The translations under genes were made by a program, and so were the position numbers. From JAUPVL01 sp964481235 (GTDB lineage Bacteria; Patescibacteriota; Saccharimonadia; CAILAD01; BJGX01), in NCBI GenBank assembly GCA_964481235.1, contig CAYZYH010000017.1, forward strand, positions 1-16,664: a stretch of 16,664 bases of DNA. The letters are read 5' to 3'. Below are positions 12,590 to 16,664 of this stretch, in pieces. Numbering within the stretch: position 1 is the first letter of the stretch; each line of letters opens with the position of its first letter. The notes beneath the pieces were generated by a model. The model was given only the letters and a program-made list of their open reading frames with translations, was not told the origin of the DNA and ran no database searches.

Positions 12590-13471
12590 ATGTCAAGCAC
12601 AATTTACGTATTACTTTACTACAAATTTGTAGATATTAAAGACCCCAAGTTCGAGACTATGCAACACAAATTGGTTTGCGCTGGAATTGGTCTAAAAGGA
12701 CGCATTATTATTGCCGGTGAAGGAATAAATGGCACCGTGGCCGGCACTACGGCGCAGTTGAGACAATACACTGAGTATATGAACGCTCACCCCAAGTTTA
12801 GAGACATTGTTTTTAAGCGTACACCTGCTGGCAAGGTGCCGTTTGGCAAATTAATAGTAAAACATAGAGATGAGATAGTTACTCTTGGTAAAAAAGTAGA
12901 TGTAAACAAAAACGGCAAATATCTTAAGCCTGAGGAAGTTCACAAATTATTCGAGAGTAAAGAAGAGATGAATATAATAGATATGCGCAACAACTACGAG
13001 TACGAGGTAGGTAGGTTTGAAGGCGCTGTTCAGCCAGACACTACTAGATTTTTTGAACTACCGAAAAAAGTTAAGAACTTAAAAGTTGATAAAACCAAAA
13101 AAGCTCTCATATATTGCACCGGTGGAATACGTTGTGAAAAAGCTGGTGCATTGTTAGTAGAAGAAGGTTTTGAAGATGTATGTCAACTAGAAGGGGGGAT
13201 TGCTAAATACTTAGAGAAGTATCCCAACGGGTATTTCAAAGGTAAGAACTTTGTTTTTGATGATCGTATGGTAACTAACACCGAAACACCAAGCGGTAAA
13301 AATATACTAAGCAAATGCAGTTATTGTAGTGAGCCGAGTGATAGATATATTGATTGCAACGAGCCCAAATGTCACTCGCTATTTATTTGTTGTAAATCTT
13401 GCGAGAAAAAACACTCAAGTATTTGTCCAGAAACAACTAATACACTTGCACTTGCTAAAAAAAGTAATTAA
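12590..13471 (+). CDS. trhO: tRNA uridine(34) hydroxylase, rhodanese-domain (TrhO/YceA family)
   Basis: 293 residues. TrhO hydroxylates U34 of certain tRNAs with oxygen as the first step toward 5-(carboxy)methoxyuridine. The N-terminal acylphosphatase-like domain shows GIGLKGRIIIAGEGINGTVA (32-51) and FKRTPAGKVPFGKLIVK (75-91). The rhodanese domain (about 112-215) has DMRNNYEYEVGRFEGA (131-146) and the active-site loop CTGGIRCEKA (176-185) with Cys176. The C-terminus (243-279) is a cysteine-rich block, C-x2-C...C-x4-C...CC-x2-C...C, compatible with metal binding as seen in the family. Start is the ATG eight bases after TATAAT. Its TAA overlaps the stop of the convergent Mur ligase gene. It is a second tRNA-modification gene in this window besides dus. 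Confidence 0.95.
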   Translation: MSSTIYVLLYYKFVDIKDPKFETMQHKLVCAGIGLKGRIIIAGEGINGTVAGTTAQLRQYTEYMNAHPKFRDIVFKRTPAGKVPFGKLIVKHRDEIVTLGKKVDVNKNGKYLKPEEVHKLFESKEEMNIIDMRNNYEYEVGRFEGAVQPDTTRFFELPKKVKNLKVDKTKKALIYCTGGIRCEKAGALLVEEGFEDVCQLEGGIAKYLEKYPNGYFKGKNFVFDDRMVTNTETPSGKNILSKCSYCSEPSDRYIDCNEPKCHSLFICCKSCEKKHSSICPETTNTLALAKKSN

Positions 13472-14790
13472 TTTAAAATCTTTTTTAGCTCTTCTCGTGT
13501 TACGTTACGATCATCCCACTTTATTGATTTGCCGTGGGCAAGCATCATTAGTTGATCTGCCCCCTTGCAGGCAATAAATACAATATCGCCAGGTTTGGCT
13601 AATTCTAATGCTTTATGAATACCGTCTCGACGGTTTTGAATTAAAAACAAATTTTTATCTACAACTTTACCAGACTTAACGGCTCCAGTGGCAATAGCAT
13701 TAATTATTTCCATAGGTGGCTCATCGTAAGGGTCGTCATCACTTATTACTACGTAGTCGGCATGTCGACCAGCTATAATGCCCAACTCCGGTAGTTTCTC
13801 TTGGTCGCGACCACCACCTTGACCGCCAAATAACACTATAAGTTTGCGATTTTTGCCTCGCAACTGCTCACCAGTATCCATTAAGGCTTGCATACTAACA
13901 GGGTCGTGGGCGTAATCTACAAATACCGCAAATTTTTGCCCTTCATCAATTGGCTCCATTCTACCAGGTACTACAGCCAGGCTATCAAAACCAGATTGAA
14001 TTTGTGAGGGCCTTATACCTAATTGCAAAGCAGCTACAACTGCCGCCACACCATTTATGGCATTGATTTTACCTATTAAATTAATATGGTATTTTTGCTT
14101 GCCTACAAAAAATGTAGTACCACTTAAGTCTGTAGTAATTTTTGTGGCCCTGTATTGGCCACTGCTATCAATACCAAAAGTAAGCTTGTTTGGAACATTG
14201 AAGTTTAAATAGTTTTTGGCATGGCGACTATCTACATTAGCTATAATGGTTTTTTCTATTTTTTTACCATTCAAAGTCTTTATTGGGTTCTTTTCAAGTG
14301 CTGTAAACACTCTTTTGTTGTGGGCGTGTAGCACATCCATACTATTTCTGTGAGCCGCCATTATTTCGCGCTCAACATTCATAAATATGAGGATATCAAA
14401 GTTTATTCCTACATGACGCCATTGAGTTTGGGCTTCAGAAGGTACCTCCATAATGACATATTTGCAATTAGCCCTCTGCATGCGTTTGAGAATACGCTGC
14501 ATAAGTGGTGCACCGGGCATAGTCATATGCCATTTGTTAAGCTCTTCGTGCTCACCTATACGAATATTGGCTGTACCAATCTGACCTACTTTGTAGCCAG
14601 CTGCATTTAAGCAAGACCAAAGTAGATTGGCTGTGGTGGTTTTACCCTTGCTACCAACAATACCAATTATTACCATTGAGTTGGCTGGTGTGCCGTGTCG
14701 TTTAGAGCAAATAATTGCCTCTGGGTAGTGAAGACTATCTAATAGACCTTTGGGTATAATTTTTCGGCCAATTTTTTTAATCTTTTGCAT
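13468..14790 (-). CDS. MurE-like Mur ligase without the usual N-terminal UDP-binding domain
   Basis: 440 residues. Mur ligases add amino acids to the UDP-MurNAc-peptide in the cytoplasm using ATP. Motifs are IGIVGSKGKTTTANLLW (42-58, P-loop), MEVPSEAQTQWRHVGINFDI (114-133), NVEREIMAAHRN (138-149), HNKRVF (157-162) with the usually carbamylated lysine, LAVVPGRMEPI (271-281) and VDYAHDPVSM (291-300). The residue-3 specificity loop, DNPR in mDAP-type MurE, reads DDDPYDEPP here (351-359). Only about 40 residues precede the P-loop, whereas typical MurE has about 110, so the UDP-binding domain is missing or reduced. The DHLD-type motif is replaced by EIMA. The start is ATG 14790, seven bases after TGGTACTAT. 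Ligase family is sure; substrate and exact activity are open. Confidence 0.9.
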   Translation of the reverse strand: MQKIKKIGRKIIPKGLLDSLHYPEAIICSKRHGTPANSMVIIGIVGSKGKTTTANLLWSCLNAAGYKVGQIGTANIRIGEHEELNKWHMTMPGAPLMQRILKRMQRANCKYVIMEVPSEAQTQWRHVGINFDILIFMNVEREIMAAHRNSMDVLHAHNKRVFTALEKNPIKTLNGKKIEKTIIANVDSRHAKNYLNFNVPNKLTFGIDSSGQYRATKITTDLSGTTFFVGKQKYHINLIGKINAINGVAAVVAALQLGIRPSQIQSGFDSLAVVPGRMEPIDEGQKFAVFVDYAHDPVSMQALMDTGEQLRGKNRKLIVLFGGQGGGRDQEKLPELGIIAGRHADYVVISDDDPYDEPPMEIINAIATGAVKSGKVVDKNLFLIQNRRDGIHKALELAKPGDIVFIACKGADQLMMLAHGKSIKWDDRNVTREELKKILN

Positions 14791-14797
14791 ACTATAT

Positions 14798-14806
14798 ATA
14801 GTACCA
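14798..14806 (-). promoter_or_regulatory. Extended -10 element TGGTACTAT for the MurE-like gene, leaderless
   Basis: On the minus strand TGG plus TACTAT (14803-14798) ends seven bases before the ATG at 14790. An overlapping TATATA four bases before the ATG is an alternative. No Shine-Dalgarno sequence. Confidence 0.52.
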
Positions 14807-14873
14807 TTTAGCGATTAATATAACAGACATTATTAAGCAGTGCTGATGTCATATTTTGTTCATAACTCTTATG

Positions 14874-14902
14874 TTGCAGTGAGCATTTTAGCTTGCTATA
14901 CT
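14874..14902 (+). promoter_or_regulatory. Sigma70-type promoter TTGCAG-N17-TATACT for the proline-rich membrane protein
   Basis: TTGCAG (14874-14879) is exactly 17 bases from TATACT (14897-14902), which is preceded by TGC. Transcription near 14909 gives a leader of about ten bases before the ATG at 14919, too short for a normal Shine-Dalgarno sequence. Confidence 0.7.
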
Positions 14903-14918
14903 TAAAAACAAAGATACT

Positions 14919-16190
14919 ATGCAAGATAATCAAGATAATACATTTCCTATTCCCGCAACAACCCCCAAAAACGATCAAGTAGGCGGATCTACTTTGCCAC
15001 CTGTTAATGATACACCTCCACTTACGCCACCCGTCCAACCAGACCCAGTTAATCAACCTCAACCAGTCCAGCCAGACTGGGCATCGCAAGCCACCCAAGA
15101 TGCTAGTCAGCTACCTGCTGGTACAGATAATTTTGCGCTCAATACACCCTCTCAACCTGGTCTAGATGCTACTACCAATCCTACTCAAGATTTAAATTTA
15201 CCTACTCAACAACCCCTTGCGGAACCTCCACTTACACCTCCAGCCGATCCATTTTCAACTTCACCAACTACCCCCGATGCAAATACTTACCCCATACCAA
15301 ACACTGAGCCCGCACCACCCAGTACTAGCGAACCTTCGGCTCCAATTCCACTAGAAAATACCCTCGATTTGAGTGGTCAAAACGTTCCGTTAGAACCAGC
15401 TCCAGCTGCACCTCCTACGCCTGCCGACCAGAGTGGCATTCTACAGCCCGGTGTAGATATAAATCCTGGCACCGGTTTGCCACCAGTAGAAGGTGAGGCC
15501 CAGACCCCTAGCCTAGACACCTTGCCTACAGACTTTGGTGACAGCAACAATGCTATAGCAGCCAATGCCGCATCGGCAGATACTAAGAAAAAATTTCCAC
15601 CCAAAATAATGCTTATTGCGGGGGGTGCGCTTGGCTTTATAGTAATAATTAGTATTGTGCTAGTAATAGTGAGCCGATCACAACGCAAGCCTGCGGTGGA
15701 TCTTAACCAAGCCCAAGTAGACCAAACCCAAAACGCTACCGACAATACCACCACTACACCTGCCGCAATTCCAGAAGGCTTCAAAAAGGTAGATAGAGAT
15801 TGCTATAGTTTTGGAGTGTTTTTACCAACTACAGTAGACTTTGCCAAGACTAGTTGCAAGATTAACGCCAAGTTTGGTAGTACATCACAATATATTATTA
15901 CAGTGACACCAGTTACCGAAACAGTTACTGGTTTGCAGTCGCTCGTAGACCAAGCCAAAGTTGGAACCATCTCTAGTCAAGAAGACATTAAGCTTGGTGG
16001 TTTTGAAGCCAAACAAGTAATCCAAAAAGTGAACGGTCTAGACCAACAAAGTATAGTAGTGATACCTACGGGTAAAAATTATCAGCTAGACGGCAAAGCT
16101 GTTACGGGCTTTATTATTACCACCTCATTCAATGACGACACCGCCAAAAAAGCCAGTGAGACACTTGTATCTACATGGGCATGGAAGTAG
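14919..16190 (+). CDS. Proline-rich single-pass membrane protein with a C-terminal extracytoplasmic domain
   Basis: 423 residues. Residues 1-222 are disordered-looking and rich in Pro, Thr, Gln, Asp and Asn, with repeated PP and TPP segments such as LPPVNDTPPLTPPVQPDPVN (26-45). A basic cluster DTKKKFPPK (221-229) precedes one hydrophobic helix (230-252), followed by SRSQRK. The C-terminal part (about 284-423) is a compact domain beginning IPEGFKKVDRDCYSFGVFLP with Cys295 and Cys313 and ending STWAWK. The positive residues on both sides leave topology open, but a cytoplasmic proline-rich tail and an external folded domain fit the usual pattern of such CPR proteins. No family recognised. The region upstream has a good promoter. 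It lies just before the secreted beta-helix protein, suggesting envelope function. Confidence 0.86.
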   Translation: MQDNQDNTFPIPATTPKNDQVGGSTLPPVNDTPPLTPPVQPDPVNQPQPVQPDWASQATQDASQLPAGTDNFALNTPSQPGLDATTNPTQDLNLPTQQPLAEPPLTPPADPFSTSPTTPDANTYPIPNTEPAPPSTSEPSAPIPLENTLDLSGQNVPLEPAPAAPPTPADQSGILQPGVDINPGTGLPPVEGEAQTPSLDTLPTDFGDSNNAIAANAASADTKKKFPPKIMLIAGGALGFIVIISIVLVIVSRSQRKPAVDLNQAQVDQTQNATDNTTTTPAAIPEGFKKVDRDCYSFGVFLPTTVDFAKTSCKINAKFGSTSQYIITVTPVTETVTGLQSLVDQAKVGTISSQEDIKLGGFEAKQVIQKVNGLDQQSIVVIPTGKNYQLDGKAVTGFIITTSFNDDTAKKASETLVSTWAWK

Positions 16191-16200
16191 TCGCCGCCAG

Positions 16201-16228
16201 TTGAATTTTTTATTAAACCATCTATAAC
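16201..16228 (+). promoter_or_regulatory. Probable promoter TTGAAT-N16-TATAAC for the beta-helix protein
   Basis: TTGAAT (16201-16206) is 16 bases from TATAAC (16223-16228). A start near 16235 leaves a leader of about nine bases before the ATG at 16244 and no Shine-Dalgarno sequence. Confidence 0.5.
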
Positions 16229-16243
16229 ATAAACATAAGTATT

Positions 16244-16664
16244 ATGCAAAAACCCAACACAAAAAAAGTTCTCAATATACTTTTAGCTTCACTAATTGCG
16301 TTTTCTTATATACTCACTTCTGGGGTATTACTATTTAATCCTAGAGCTGCCCACGCCGCTACCTATACTGTTACTAACACCAATGACTCTGGAGCAGGGT
16401 CACTCAGGCAAGCCATTATAGATGCTAATGCTAGTGTAGGGGTTGCCGACACAATAGCTTTCAATATTGCTGGTTCTGGAGTACACACTATCCAACCCAC
16501 TAGTGGCTTACCAGTTATTACAGACCAAGTAACGATTGACGGCACCACTCAGTCTGGTTGGGTAGCTAATACTGCTGTAGCCCCCAACCCATTTAATGGC
16601 ACTATGGTGATAGAACTAGACGGCCAAAATGCCGGTGGGCCCAATGTGAATGGGCTTTTGTTTG
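16244..16664 (+). CDS. Secreted beta-helix/CSLREA-type surface protein, N-terminal part (cut off by window edge)
   Basis: 140 residues are visible and the frame is open to the right edge. A signal peptide is clear: basic start MQKPNTKKV, hydrophobic core LLASLIAFSYILTSGVLLF (13-31) and a probable cleavage site after AAHA (35-38). Immediately after come ATYTVTNTNDSGAGSLRQAI (39-58) and DANASVGVADTIAFNIAG (60-77), the repeat head typical of CSLREA and parallel beta-helix surface proteins; ISG/VTIDGTTQSGW (96-106) starts the next strands. Such proteins are often very long adhesins or hydrolases with repeats, and a sortase or choice-of-anchor domain would be expected further on, outside this window. 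It probably starts a single-gene unit. Exact role cannot be judged from the N-terminus. Confidence 0.9.
   Translation, partial: MQKPNTKKVLNILLASLIAFSYILTSGVLLFNPRAAHAATYTVTNTNDSGAGSLRQAIIDANASVGVADTIAFNIAGSGVHTIQPTSGLPVITDQVTIDGTTQSGWVANTAVAPNPFNGTMVIELDGQNAGGPNVNGLLF

Noticed and set aside
15377..15784. Minus-strand 135-residue frame over the proline-rich gene
   Set aside because: Antisense to a gene with a good promoter and signature composition; its length is due to the biased codon use of the real gene.
1..16664. tRNA, rRNA or CRISPR elements
   Set aside because: The few TTCGA-like stretches (for example near 6421) lie in coding frames with no cloverleaf around them, and no spaced direct repeats were seen.
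1..16664. UGA recoded as glycine (Gracilibacteria-type code)
   Set aside because: Several genes end cleanly at TGA at positions followed by terminators or new starts (4558-4560, 6480-6482, 10711-10713), and no frame needs UGA as sense.

Overview
The window is a dense bacterial chromosome segment of about 40% G+C by eye. It holds 25 protein-coding genes (two cut off by the window edges), no RNA gene I can recognise, no CRISPR array, no insertion sequence and no gene-free stretch over 300 bases. Small genomes with short intergenic gaps, many very small membrane proteins, an N-terminally shortened MurE-type ligase, a LytR-CpsA-Psr protein and large beta-helix surface proteins together suggest a member of the Patescibacteria (CPR), plausibly Saccharibacteria. 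TGA is used as a normal stop in several genes, which argues against the UGA-Gly lineages (Gracilibacteria/Absconditabacteria). The taxonomic call is inference.

Layout. 1-3329: a prephenate-dehydrogenase-like gene (minus, cut off at the left edge) diverges from an LPG-synthase-type membrane protein; converging on the latter is a minus-strand pair, rarA followed by a possible ADP-ribosyltransferase-fold protein that overlaps it by 8 bases. 3379-4848: a small two-helix membrane protein with its own promoter and terminator, an endonuclease/exonuclease/phosphatase-family hydrolase, and a second small two-helix membrane protein with its own promoter and terminator. 4866-6684: a DUF2061 membrane protein overlapping an AlkD-type DNA glycosylase, a MazG-like pyrophosphohydrolase, and two tiny membrane proteins with a TGATG junction, closed by a hairpin terminator. 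6683-9734: an LCP cell-wall ligase (minus) divergent from a tRNA-dihydrouridine synthase, which is followed by a stand-alone protein whose C-terminal half resembles the RNA polymerase alpha CTD. 9751-11651: a four-gene run (four-helix membrane protein, a thioredoxin-fold protein without its cysteines, a P-loop kinase-like protein, an AHSA1/SRPBCC protein) ending at a bidirectional terminator shared with pyrH (minus). 12517-14790: pyrH and trhO diverge; trhO converges on a MurE-like ligase so tightly that their stop codons overlap. 14874-16664: a proline-rich single-pass membrane protein and the start of a secreted beta-helix protein, both on the plus strand.

How the genes fit together. Cell envelope work dominates: LCP ligase, MurE-like ligase, LPG-synthase-type protein, proline-rich membrane protein, beta-helix protein and several small membrane proteins. 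The second theme is nucleic-acid and nucleotide upkeep: RarA, AlkD, MazG-like enzyme, PyrH, Dus and TrhO (both tRNA modification). These are mostly separate short transcription units and not one pathway.

Expression signals fall into two classes. About ten genes have a TATAAT-like element (often preceded by TGn) ending only 6-10 bases before the start codon with no Shine-Dalgarno sequence, which predicts leaderless or nearly leaderless mRNAs. The others have a promoter further upstream, an untranslated leader and a clear purine-rich Shine-Dalgarno sequence. The most unusual proteins are the orphan alpha-CTD-like protein, the cysteine-less thioredoxin-fold protein and the PARP-like HGS-motif protein attached to rarA. 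I did not find clear evidence of a wholly new multi-gene system.
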